In this document: in pieces, positions 7,759-15,225 of the stretch
Numbering within the stretch: the stretch's first letter is position 1
Layout: the number at the start of each line of letters is the position of its first letter
Assembly (NCBI GenBank): GCA_900551895.1
Contig: URXX01000003.1
Span: forward strand, 121,366 to 185,365
DNA length: 64,000 nt
DNA from: an uncultured Lachnospiraceae bacterium
GTDB taxonomy: Bacteria > Bacillota > Clostridia > Lachnospirales > Lachnospiraceae
Direction: 5' to 3'
Program-made: the position numbers and the translations under genes
Notes under the pieces: model-generated
The model's input: the letters and a program-made list of their open reading frames with translations, nothing else
Told to the model about the DNA's origin: nothing
Database searches by the model: none

Positions 7759-8274
7759 CTATTTATGTATCAATATTTTTTCCAACACAATTATATCGTA
7801 CTCTTCATTATGGCAAACAACACCTGTTTCTTCAAAACTATTCTTAAGCCAAAATGCCTTGCTTTGCGGATTACCTTTTACATATCCCAAACGCACAAAT
7901 GAATATCCTATACTTTTCATGTAGGAAGAAAATTCCGCAATTATATCTGTTCCCACACCATTTCCCTGCACTGACTTCTCCAACATAAACAGTCCAATAA
8001 ATGCCGTGTCCTCGTTCGGATATTCCACAATCAAATCCATGATTGCTATAAGTTTTTCCTTATCCCAAAACCCGATATAATATTTATCCTCATATGTTTT
8101 TTTCGGTGGTAACGCTTTCATCTCTTTCAAAACACTTTCTCTCGTCACGGCTGGCGGACAGTATCGATAATATAGCGGATTACCCAGTTCTAATTCATAT
8201 ATCTCATCAATATCTGTTTCAGTTAATTCTTTCACTGCATATTTCGATGAAATTTGATTGATTTGTAATCGCAT
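7759..8274 (-). CDS. GNAT family N-acetyltransferase
   Basis: This 171-residue protein has the GNAT fold: the acetyl-CoA loop appears as EKSVQGNGVGTDII, preceded by the beta-4 strand AFIGLFMLEK, and the C-terminal part reads SFVRLGYVKGNPQSKAFWLKNSF. It transfers an acetyl group to an unknown amine. The ATG at 8274 has AGAGGGGG upstream. The gene overlaps the end of the preceding GNAT gene by 56 bases, so it is translated with the 8219-8722 gene and the XRE regulator ahead of that. Confidence 0.82.
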   Translation of the reverse strand: MRLQINQISSKYAVKELTETDIDEIYELELGNPLYYRYCPPAVTRESVLKEMKALPPKKTYEDKYYIGFWDKEKLIAIMDLIVEYPNEDTAFIGLFMLEKSVQGNGVGTDIIAEFSSYMKSIGYSFVRLGYVKGNPQSKAFWLKNSFEETGVVCHNEEYDIIVLEKILIHK

Positions 8275-8722
8275 TTTCCCCCTCTTTCTTCATATATAAA
8301 ATCGGATACGGATTCCCCTGCTCATCCCATTCAGTTCTCTTATAAACCGAAAATCCCATTTTTTCATAAAATCTTTTTGCAAGAGGATTTTGTTCATTCA
8401 CGGTAAGAGTCGAAATAGAATATTTTTCCATTCCGTACTGCATCAGCATTTTCCCAAATCCTTTGCCTCTTTCGCTATCTCTGACAAACAACATTTCCAA
8501 TTTCTGATGATCTATTCCCATAAATGCTATAGGTTCTTCGGCTTCATCTATCCCGACAATCAATTGCGGAATCTCCTGCAATGCCTGTGGAACATACTGC
8601 TTAATATTTTCTATCTCCGCATCACTTAAAAATAAATGTGTCGCACGCACAGAGGTTTCCCATACGTTTACTAACTGTTGAATAAGTTGTGATGTTCTAT
8701 CCTTTATTTCTATTATTTTCAT
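8219..8722 (-). CDS. GNAT family N-acetyltransferase
   Basis: This 167-residue GNAT protein shows the pyrophosphate-binding loop VRDSERGKGFGKML and the end motif NPLAKRFYEKMGFSVYKR. The N terminus (VWETSVRATHLFL) resembles the YjaB/small-molecule acetyltransferase type. Substrate unknown. It overlaps the XRE regulator upstream by 26 bases and the next GNAT downstream by 56 bases, so the three genes form one transcription unit. The C-terminal tail past KKEGEN is unusual and lies within the overlap. Confidence 0.82.
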   Translation of the reverse strand: MKIIEIKDRTSQLIQQLVNVWETSVRATHLFLSDAEIENIKQYVPQALQEIPQLIVGIDEAEEPIAFMGIDHQKLEMLFVRDSERGKGFGKMLMQYGMEKYSISTLTVNEQNPLAKRFYEKMGFSVYKRTEWDEQGNPYPILYMKKEGENAITNQSNFIEICSERIN

Positions 8723-9182
8723 TTCTATTATTATCCCCCTCCTCTTTATATTTCGCTTTCACTAAAAAAATGGCACTTAGTACAAACGGAATAACTGTCA
8801 CTAAATGTAACAAAAAAGGATTTATGATAACCCAATATTTCAAATACAATAGTAAATCTCTCTCGCCCATCCAATTCATATCAAAATAAATTATATTAAT
8901 AACAAGAAAGACTAACCCTACAAAAAGACTTATAATACACCAGCGAAAATAGAAATTATTTTGGGGTGATTTTTCGTTCCTCTTACCCTTTTCCTTCAAC
9001 AACTCATCTGTAGAAACCTGATACAATTTGCTTAACAAAACTAAATTATCAAGGTCGGGCGCTCCCTTTCCCGTCTCCCATCTCGAAATAGACTGCCGTG
9101 TAATATTTAATTTTTCTGCCACATCTCCCTGAGATAAACCAAGCCGCTCCCTATTTTCCTTTAAGCGTTCCGAAAGTCCCAT
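8697..9182 (-). CDS. XRE-family regulator with C-terminal membrane segments
   Basis: The first 60 of 161 residues are a helix-turn-helix of the XRE/Cro type (ERLGLSQGDVAEKLNITRQSISRWETGKG, then a dimerisation helix). Residues about 80-150 hold two or three transmembrane segments (WCIISLFVGLVFLVINIIYF and the region around HLVTVIPFVLSAIFLV). This architecture, a DNA-binding head tethered to the membrane, suggests response to an envelope signal. The gene leads a unit with two GNAT genes, and its promoter contains a palindrome that is a good candidate for autoregulation. Confidence 0.85.
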   Translation of the reverse strand: MGLSERLKENRERLGLSQGDVAEKLNITRQSISRWETGKGAPDLDNLVLLSKLYQVSTDELLKEKGKRNEKSPQNNFYFRWCIISLFVGLVFLVINIIYFDMNWMGERDLLLYLKYWVIINPFLLHLVTVIPFVLSAIFLVKAKYKEEGDNNRNENNRNKG

Positions 9183-9214
9183 ATACTTTCCTCCTTTGTC
9201 TGTTTTATGCCATG

Positions 9215-9243
9215 ATTATAGTGTAATAAACCTATTACTTCAA
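9215..9243 (-). promoter_or_regulatory. Promoter of the XRE-GNAT unit with operator in the spacer
   Basis: On the minus strand TTGAAG (9238-9243) and TATAAT (9215-9220) are 17 bases apart. The spacer contains the palindrome GTAATA-N4-TATTAC (9223-9238), a likely binding site for the XRE repressor encoded by the first gene. Confidence 0.6.
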
Positions 9244-9318
9244 TGCACAATTATGTTACAAACCCGCAATAATTCGTTGCTTTTAGCCTGTTTTATTATA
9301 CGAAAGGAGTTTATTGAC

Positions 9319-9747
9319 CTAATCATACCACGTCATAATGTATTCTTTCTCGCCCGTATCTTCATCTACGTTTTCACTCTCTATTTGAAACCCTTCTCTT
9401 TTATAAAATTGTACTGCACGCTCATTTTTCTGATACACGCCCAGTCGCAAGAACTCTTTTCTCTCTTTTACAAAGTCCAGCAACCGCTTACCGATTCCTT
9501 GCGACTGTGCCTCACCGCAAACAAAAATTCCTTCTATATAATTGCCATTCAGTCCGACAAATCCCAATATCTGTCTTGTCTTTTCTTCTTCATAAAGATA
9601 CATTTCTGCCTGTAAAAACATTCCTTTTACAAATGCAAAATTACTTTTCCAATACTCTGCTGAAATAAAATGATGTGCTTTTATATTCGTATCCAGCCAT
9701 ATTTTCGCCACATATTCTACATCTGTTCTTTCTAATTTTCTAATCAT
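9319..9747 (-). CDS. GNAT family N-acetyltransferase
   Basis: This 142-residue GNAT protein has the loop VCGEAQSQGIGKRLL and the motif ERAVQFYKREGFQIE, with an N-terminal RTDVEYVAKIWLDTN helix as in YjaB/YncA-like enzymes. It is the third gene of a leftward unit (GNAT, membrane protein, GNAT), overlapping the membrane protein gene by 8 bases. Substrate unknown. Confidence 0.83.
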   Translation of the reverse strand: MIRKLERTDVEYVAKIWLDTNIKAHHFISAEYWKSNFAFVKGMFLQAEMYLYEEEKTRQILGFVGLNGNYIEGIFVCGEAQSQGIGKRLLDFVKERKEFLRLGVYQKNERAVQFYKREGFQIESENVDEDTGEKEYIMTWYD

Positions 9748-10240
9748 ACCGCTTTCTCTTTCTTATCCATACTGCAAAATATACCAGTAAAACAATTATT
9801 GAACAGCCGCTCATTATTCCATATACTCTTCGCTGTTTGGAAACATAACTTTTTGCCGTCTGCTGCGGCTTTACGGTAATATATTTTCTTTCTTTTTTCA
9901 TAGACAGTACGCGCCTTTTTACTTGCCTGCCTTCCGAAATTTTCTCTTCTCCTTCTTTTCTTGTAGACACTTCTTCTTTCCATTTATATCCCGTTCCGCC
10001 TACTTCTTTATAATAGAGATAATAAACGGTTTTCGTCGGGTGCATTCGTCCCTGCCGTCCGCTTGCAGTATTTTTTACCTGCGTAGGCAATACCCGATAA
10101 GGCAAAAATGTATGTATTCCCTTATCCTCATAATTTTTTACCGAAGGTATTTTCATAAATCGCTCTATCCCTACATATAGGCAGGCTAAAGCCAACACAA
10201 GTATCATCACGCTTAACATTGTAAATGTTTTTCTTTTCAT
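9740..10240 (-). CDS. Bitopic membrane protein of unknown function
   Basis: This 166-residue protein has a transmembrane segment at both ends (about residues 8-25 and 142-160) enclosing a basic extracytoplasmic or cytoplasmic domain with VYYLYYKEVGGTGYKWKEEVSTRKEGEE. The arrangement recalls DUF3592-like proteins, but I cannot assign it. It is translationally coupled to genes on both sides (overlaps of 4 and 8 bases), so it works or is at least co-expressed with the two GNAT enzymes. Confidence 0.7.
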   Translation of the reverse strand: MKRKTFTMLSVMILVLALACLYVGIERFMKIPSVKNYEDKGIHTFLPYRVLPTQVKNTASGRQGRMHPTKTVYYLYYKEVGGTGYKWKEEVSTRKEGEEKISEGRQVKRRVLSMKKERKYITVKPQQTAKSYVSKQRRVYGIMSGCSIIVLLVYFAVWIRKRKRYD

Positions 10241-10800
10241 TTCTGCTCCTTGAAATACTCCTTCGCCAAAATTCCATAAGTAACCATATCTACAATTCCC
10301 CGATTGTTTCTGTCAGCCTCCCGAATAGTCCCTTCGTAAACCATTCCACATTTGCTCATCACTTTTCCTGAACCGATATTTTCGGCATCATGGTGCGACT
10401 GAATTTTATTGACCTTTACTTCCTCAAATAAAAATGTAATAACCCGTTTAAACGCTTCTGTCACAATCCCCTGATTCCACCATTTACTTCCTATACAATA
10501 ACCAATCACAACCATATCTATCGATTCATTGCTTCTCACAACACTGATTGTTCCAATCGGTTCTCTTATTTCCTTCAATTCAATTGCCCACTGATAAAAC
10601 GCTGGATTTTTATACTCTTCTATCCAACTTTGCAGTATCTGTTTCGTCACCCCTACATTTTCATGGGTAGGCCATGTTAAATATTTTGTTACCTTATCGT
10701 CGCCTGTCCAGTTGCGATAAGAACTTTCTATATCACCCTCAACAAATCTTCTTAAAACTAATCTTTCGGTTTCCAGTCTTTTCGTTCCTTTATGCTCCAT
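10237..10800 (-). CDS. RimJ/RimL-like GNAT acetyltransferase
   Basis: This 187-residue protein belongs to the RimJ/RimL branch: ETERLVLRRFVEGD at the N terminus, GTISVVRSNESIDMVVIGYCIGSKWWNQGIVTEAF for the central strands and the CoA loop, and HHDAENIGSGKVMSKCGMVYEGTIRE at the end. This branch acetylates protein N termini or small molecules. It starts a leftward three-gene unit, and its stop overlaps the next start as ATGA. Confidence 0.87.
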   Translation of the reverse strand: MEHKGTKRLETERLVLRRFVEGDIESSYRNWTGDDKVTKYLTWPTHENVGVTKQILQSWIEEYKNPAFYQWAIELKEIREPIGTISVVRSNESIDMVVIGYCIGSKWWNQGIVTEAFKRVITFLFEEVKVNKIQSHHDAENIGSGKVMSKCGMVYEGTIREADRNNRGIVDMVTYGILAKEYFKEQK

Positions 10801-10896
10801 AGGTTTTCAATCCTTTCGGTTTATTCATAGTAACATTATACCTTTTTCATTTTCCATGAACAATACCTATTTTATATGGCTATCCGCTAAAACTTC

Positions 10897-10905
10897 TGCT
10901 ATAAT
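10897..10905 (+). promoter_or_regulatory. Extended -10 promoter of the first rpn gene
   Basis: TGCTATAAT at 10897-10905 is an extended -10 element, 37 bases ahead of the start codon. A GGAGGAG ribosome site lies between. Confidence 0.5.
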
Positions 10906-10942
10906 TAACCTATAGAATTCCTCTGTAAACGGAGGAGATTAA

Positions 10943-11809
10943 ATGAAGAAACAGTTAAAAAATCTTACAATCAAAGACAACTTTATGTTTGCAGCAGTTA
11001 TGCTGGACGAAGAAAACTGCAAAGGATTTTTGGAAAGAGCATTGCAGATACAAATCGACCATGTGGAAGTGAACACAGAAAAAAGTATCGTATATCATCC
11101 TGAATATAAAGGAGTTCGCTTGGACGTATATGCAAGAGATGAATACAATACTCGCTATAATGTGGAAATGCAGGTATCCGCTCAAAGTTCCTTAGGACTG
11201 AGAAGCCGATATTACCAAAGTCAAATGGATATGGAAATGCTACTGTCCGGTTCAGAATATGCGGAACTTCCAAACAGTTACGTTATTTTCATCTGTGATT
11301 TTGATCCATTTGGAGCGAAAAAATACAAATACACTTTTTCTATGGAATGTAAAGAAACAAAAAAGGCTGATTTACATGATAAAAGAAATATTGTATTTTT
11401 AAGCACAGAGGGAAGAAATGATACGGAAGTGTCCGAAGAACTTGTATCTTTTCTTAAATTTGTAAAAGCAGATATAAAAGAAAGTCAAAAAGATTTTCAC
11501 GATGAATATGTAAGAAAATTGCAAGAATTTATAGAGCATATTAAAAAGAACAGCGAAATGGAGGAAAAGCATATGCTTTTTGAAGAATTGCTGAAAGAAG
11601 AGCGGGAAACCGGACGTCAAGAAGGACTCCAACAAGGCGAAAGCATCGGAATGATAAATTCTTTGACCATGCTTTTAAAAAATTTCGGAGAAATACCTGA
11701 AAATCTTCAAAAAAGAATTTCTGAAGAGAAAAATCTGGAAACGTTAACCCTTTGGTTTCAACTGGCAATCCACGTGAACTCTTTAGACGAATTTATCTCT
11801 AAAATGTAA
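10943..11809 (+). CDS. Rpn family PD-(D/E)XK nuclease, recombination-promoting nuclease-like
   Basis: This 288-residue protein is of the Rpn/PDDEXK_2 type. The N terminus LTIKDNFMFAAVM matches the family, and the nuclease core reads GVRLDVYARDEYNTRYNVEMQ, giving the D...ExQ metal-binding pattern, followed by RSRYYQSQMD. The C-terminal part is helical with ETGRQEGLQQGESIG, typical of these proteins. Rpn proteins are DNA endonucleases that promote RecA-independent recombination and some act in phage defence. It is a single gene with its own promoter; a second member lies at 24.7-25.5 kb. Confidence 0.85.
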   Translation: MKKQLKNLTIKDNFMFAAVMLDEENCKGFLERALQIQIDHVEVNTEKSIVYHPEYKGVRLDVYARDEYNTRYNVEMQVSAQSSLGLRSRYYQSQMDMEMLLSGSEYAELPNSYVIFICDFDPFGAKKYKYTFSMECKETKKADLHDKRNIVFLSTEGRNDTEVSEELVSFLKFVKADIKESQKDFHDEYVRKLQEFIEHIKKNSEMEEKHMLFEELLKEERETGRQEGLQQGESIGMINSLTMLLKNFGEIPENLQKRISEEKNLETLTLWFQLAIHVNSLDEFISKM

Positions 11810-11838
11810 ACATTCTATATTTCACATCAAATCTATTT

Positions 11839-11868
11839 ACCGCAAATCTGACTGAACGGATTTGCGGT
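11839..11868. terminator. Hairpin downstream of rpn, probable weak terminator
   Basis: Ten-base perfect arms ACCGCAAATC (11839-11848) and GATTTGCGGT (11859-11868) flank a ten-base loop. There is no T run, so termination would be inefficient or factor-assisted. Confidence 0.4.
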
Positions 11869-11936
11869 CACAAGTAACCACATCACTGCCGGCTCAGGCA
11901 ACAATTCAAAGAAAAACAGAGGAATTCTATCAATGG

Positions 11937-11993
11937 AAAAGGGGCTTTTCGGAATGAAATTAATGATAATTTCTAAAAAATTCCGAAAGCCCC
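11937..11993 (-). terminator. Terminator of the fatty acid operon, partly inside fabT
   Basis: On the minus strand an arm inside the last fabT codons (11980-11993) pairs with 11941-11955 beyond the stop, and TTTTCC follows. The stem is about 14 bp (GGGGCTTTCGGAAT and its partner), with the stop codon in the loop. Confidence 0.7.
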
Positions 11994-12397
11994 TCCAATG
12001 TTTTCAGTAACACGGGAATTTCTTCCTCATTCAATTTTTGGATAACCGCATCCGTCATCTGATGATGAAACTGTGCATGATGTTCATATGCCCTCTTTCC
12101 TTTTTCCGTTAATTTGATATAAACAACACGCCTGTCCTCCTCACTTCTCTCACGAACGGCATATTTTTTATTTACCAAACTGTTCATCGAAGTCGTCAGC
12201 GTCCCCGCCGTTACATTCATTTTCTTTGCAATCGCGGACATAGGACTTCCGTCCCCCAAACCGATTGCCTCAATGATGTGCATATCATTGTTTGTAATAT
12301 CTTTAAATTCTTCCGTAATAATTGCCTTCTCTTCCAGTTCCCAGATTTCATTAAACAAATGCACTAAAATATCATTAATGGTTTCATATGTATTCAT
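11960..12397 (-). CDS. fabT: FabT-like MarR-family regulator of fatty acid synthesis
   Basis: This 145-residue winged helix protein resembles FabT, which represses the fab genes in response to acyl-ACP. Visible are the recognition helix region MNVTAGTLTTSMNSLVNKKYAVRE and the wing RSEEDRRVVYIKLTEKG. It lies at the downstream end of the fatty acid operon, unlike streptococci where fabT is near the front. Two FabT-type palindromes cover the fabH promoter at 22459-22491, which supports the assignment. It may also be transcribed from a TATAAT sequence at 12433-12438 on the minus strand. Confidence 0.85.
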   Translation of the reverse strand: MNTYETINDILVHLFNEIWELEEKAIITEEFKDITNNDMHIIEAIGLGDGSPMSAIAKKMNVTAGTLTTSMNSLVNKKYAVRERSEEDRRVVYIKLTEKGKRAYEHHAQFHHQMTDAVIQKLNEEEIPVLLKTLEGLSEFFRNYH

Positions 12398-12432
12398 TTA
12401 TTTCCTCCTTCACCAGAATGATACTAAGTTCA

Positions 12433-13512
12433 TTATACACATTCTTCTGAAAAAAGAAAAGAATCAATTACCTCTTTCACCGTTTCTATTTTTGTGGCAC
12501 GATATGCTTCCTCACCGCAGAAAACAAGACCGTTTTCCACATCTCCTTTCACTGCCTCAATCAGTTTATCCGTAATGCAATATGGAATTTCTTTTGGATT
12601 ACAGCCTTTTATACATTGATGACAACGTTTAAACGGAATTTGTTCTCCCTTTTCTATCTGTTTAATTAGTTTATTTCGGATTGCCCGCGCAGGCATTCCC
12701 ACAGGACTTTTTACAATTTGAATATCTTCTTTCTTTGCATTTATATAGGCTTCTTTGTAGCGTATGTCCGCATCACATTCTTTTGTTGTGACAAATCGGC
12801 TTCCAACCTGAATGCCCTCTGCTCCCAATTCTTTTGCTCTTTTCAAATCTTTTGCCGAACACATCCCGCCTGCAAGTATAATCGGAATTTTCTTTTCGTA
12901 TCTTTTCTCATAAAATCGGATAACCTCCACTATTTTTTTGATTTCCATTTCATAGGAAGTATTATCCCATTTTTCCAGTTCATCCGAATGAAATCCTAAA
13001 TGTCCCCCTGCTTTCCATCCTTCTATCACAACCATATCTGCCGTAACCTTGTATTTTTTATCCCAATATTTCAAAATAACATGGGCAGATTTTTCTGTGG
13101 ATACAATCGGCGCAATACTTGTACCTGTCCCTTTTGTATAGAGAGGAAGTTCTGTCGGCAACCCAGCCCCCGAAACAATTACGTCTGCTCCCAAATTAAC
13201 CGCCTGTTTCACATATTCCTCATATCGCCTTGTTGCCACCATAATGTTGAAACCGATAATTCCTTTAGGTGCAAGTTTTCTTGCAAATCCCAATTCCTTT
13301 TCCATAGCATGCAAGTTTACCTGCAATGGACTGATATCAAAATCTTTTTCACGAAATCCTATCTGCGCAGTGGAAATCAACCCTACTCCGCCCTCCTTTG
13401 CGACTGCTCCGGCAAGATGATGCAAACTTATGCCAACTCCCATACCACCTTGTACAATAGGAATATATGCTTTTTTCTTCCCGACCGCAAAAGATACCTG
13501 TTCTTTTTCCAT
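12433..13512 (-). CDS. Nitronate monooxygenase / FabK-like flavoprotein
   Basis: This 359-residue FMN-dependent TIM-barrel protein belongs to the nitronate monooxygenase/enoyl-ACP reductase II superfamily: IVQGGMGVGISLHHLAGAVA at the N terminus, DVIVSGAGLPTELP, EGWKAGGHLGFH and ILAGGMCSAKDLKRAKELGAEG. It also has a Cys-rich tail (RCHQCIKGCNPKEIPYC) not present in the true FabK at 20.3 kb. It follows accDA by 12 bases and precedes fabT, so it is part of the fatty acid operon. It could be a second enoyl-ACP reductase or a detoxifying monooxygenase; I cannot decide. Confidence 0.8.
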   Translation of the reverse strand: MEKEQVSFAVGKKKAYIPIVQGGMGVGISLHHLAGAVAKEGGVGLISTAQIGFREKDFDISPLQVNLHAMEKELGFARKLAPKGIIGFNIMVATRRYEEYVKQAVNLGADVIVSGAGLPTELPLYTKGTGTSIAPIVSTEKSAHVILKYWDKKYKVTADMVVIEGWKAGGHLGFHSDELEKWDNTSYEMEIKKIVEVIRFYEKRYEKKIPIILAGGMCSAKDLKRAKELGAEGIQVGSRFVTTKECDADIRYKEAYINAKKEDIQIVKSPVGMPARAIRNKLIKQIEKGEQIPFKRCHQCIKGCNPKEIPYCITDKLIEAVKGDVENGLVFCGEEAYRATKIETVKEVIDSFLFSEECV

Positions 13513-13524
13513 AACCGCTCCTTC

Positions 13525-15225
13525 CTACATGTTTCGGAAACGCTTATAACGTTCTTCTGCAATATCTGTTTCTGATATTTCTTTATATTTCCATAAAAAG
13601 TGATGTATTTTCCTTTCTAAGTTGTCACAGACAGAAGATAGTGTTTCTACCGTAAAATGTTGTGGCTCTTCGATGACTTCTTCCACAATCCCTGCCTCTT
13701 TCAACTCTCTCGCCGTCAATTTCATCACTTCTGCCGCCTCTTTTGCCCGCTTGCTGTCTTTCCACAAAATCGAGGCAAATCCTTCTGGAGAGAGAATAGA
13801 GTAAATGGCATTTTCCAATATCCAGACCTCATTTGCAGTAGCCATAGCCAACGCTCCTCCGCTGCCGCCCTCTCCGATAATAATGGACAACACCGGAACT
13901 TTTAACGCCGACATCTCATAAATATTTTGTGCAATCGCCTCTCCCTGCCCGCGTTCCTCCGCTTCAATTCCACAAAATGCCCCCGGAGTATCTACCAAAC
14001 AAATAACCGGACGATGAAATTTTTCCGCTTGTTTCATTAATCGCAATGCTTTTCTATATCCCTCAGGAGAAGGCATACCAAAATTTCTTTCCAAATTTTC
14101 TTTCGTTGTCCTTCCCTTTTCCTGTGCGATAACCGTCACCGGAATGCCATGAAATTTTGCAATTCCGCCCACAATGGCTTTGTCATCTTGAAAATATCTA
14201 TCCCCATGCAATTCTATAAAATCCGTAAAAAGTCCGCGAATATAATCCGTGCCGACAGGTCGGTCCTTCATGCGGGATTTTGTCACACAGTCCCACGCCG
14301 TTCCGACCTTCCTTTCCACTGTTTCTTCCATATATGTATCTTTTGGCTTTTCAAAGATTTTCTTCTGCTCATGCAAATCAATTAATTGAAACAACACTTT
14401 TTTCAAATGTTCTCTTTCTACAATAGCATCTATAAAACCATGTTCCAATAAAAACTCTGACCGCTGAAATCCTTTCGGCAATTTTTGCCCGATCGTCTGC
14501 TCAATTACTCTCGGTCCTGCAAATCCGATTAACGCATTCGGCTCTGCCAAAATCACATCGCCTAACATGGCAAAACTTGCCGTCACGCCTCCCGTCGTCG
14601 GATTTGTTAAAACAGATATATAGAGTTGTCCTGCATCACTATGTTTTTTCAGAGCCGCCGCCGTTTTTGTCATCTGCATAAGAGAGGTGATACCCTCCTG
14701 CATTCTCGCGCCGCCTGAACAGGCAAACAAAATGACCGGAAGTTTTTCTTCTGTAGCACGCTCAACCATACGGGTAATTTTTTCCCCTACAACTTCTCCC
14801 ATGCTCGCCATAATAAATCGGCTGTCACATACCCCAAGGGCAACCTCTTTTCCTCCAATTTTTGCCCGTCCGGTAACAACCGCTTCTTCCAGTCCTGTTT
14901 TTTCCTGCATCAATCGGATTTTTTCCTCATATCCTTTATATTGCAATGGATTTCTTGTACATAAGCCTCTGTCCCACTCTTCAAAACTTCCGGCATCTGC
15001 AACCATTTCCAATCGATGTTTCGCGTGTACACGAAAATAATTATGACATTTCGGGCAGATATAATATCCGTTTTTTACGTCTTCCGTAAAAATAGCAGAT
15101 TTGCAGGCATTACATTTTTTCAAAATACCTTCGGGTACTTCCGGTATATGTTCTTTTTTTGACGGCTCTTTTAATGAAATATAATTTGTCTTTTTAAACA
15201 TTTGCTTTAAATTCATTTTGCTCAC
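13525..15225 (-). CDS. accDA: Acetyl-CoA carboxylase carboxyltransferase, fused beta-alpha subunits (AccDA)
   Basis: The single 566-residue chain joins AccD and AccA. Residues about 35-285 are the beta subunit with the zinc ribbon CNAC...CPKC and the carboxyl-transfer core FACSGGARMQEG and LTNPTTGGVTASFAMLGD. From about residue 310 the alpha part follows (RPVGTDYIRGLFTDFIELHGDRYF, DTPGAFCGIEAEERGQGEAIA, IGEGGSGGALAMA). It transfers carboxyl from carboxybiotin to acetyl-CoA. The start is a GTG overlapping the accC stop (GTGA). An ATG at 15216 is the alternative. Confidence 0.93.
   Translation of the reverse strand: MSKMNLKQMFKKTNYISLKEPSKKEHIPEVPEGILKKCNACKSAIFTEDVKNGYYICPKCHNYFRVHAKHRLEMVADAGSFEEWDRGLCTRNPLQYKGYEEKIRLMQEKTGLEEAVVTGRAKIGGKEVALGVCDSRFIMASMGEVVGEKITRMVERATEEKLPVILFACSGGARMQEGITSLMQMTKTAAALKKHSDAGQLYISVLTNPTTGGVTASFAMLGDVILAEPNALIGFAGPRVIEQTIGQKLPKGFQRSEFLLEHGFIDAIVEREHLKKVLFQLIDLHEQKKIFEKPKDTYMEETVERKVGTAWDCVTKSRMKDRPVGTDYIRGLFTDFIELHGDRYFQDDKAIVGGIAKFHGIPVTVIAQEKGRTTKENLERNFGMPSPEGYRKALRLMKQAEKFHRPVICLVDTPGAFCGIEAEERGQGEAIAQNIYEMSALKVPVLSIIIGEGGSGGALAMATANEVWILENAIYSILSPEGFASILWKDSKRAKEAAEVMKLTARELKEAGIVEEVIEEPQHFTVETLSSVCDNLERKIHHFLWKYKEISETDIAEERYKRFRNM

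Noticed and set aside
9196..9615. A 139-codon plus-strand frame opposite the GNAT gene
   Set aside because: Antisense to a clear GNAT gene and crossing the XRE promoter; no supporting signals.
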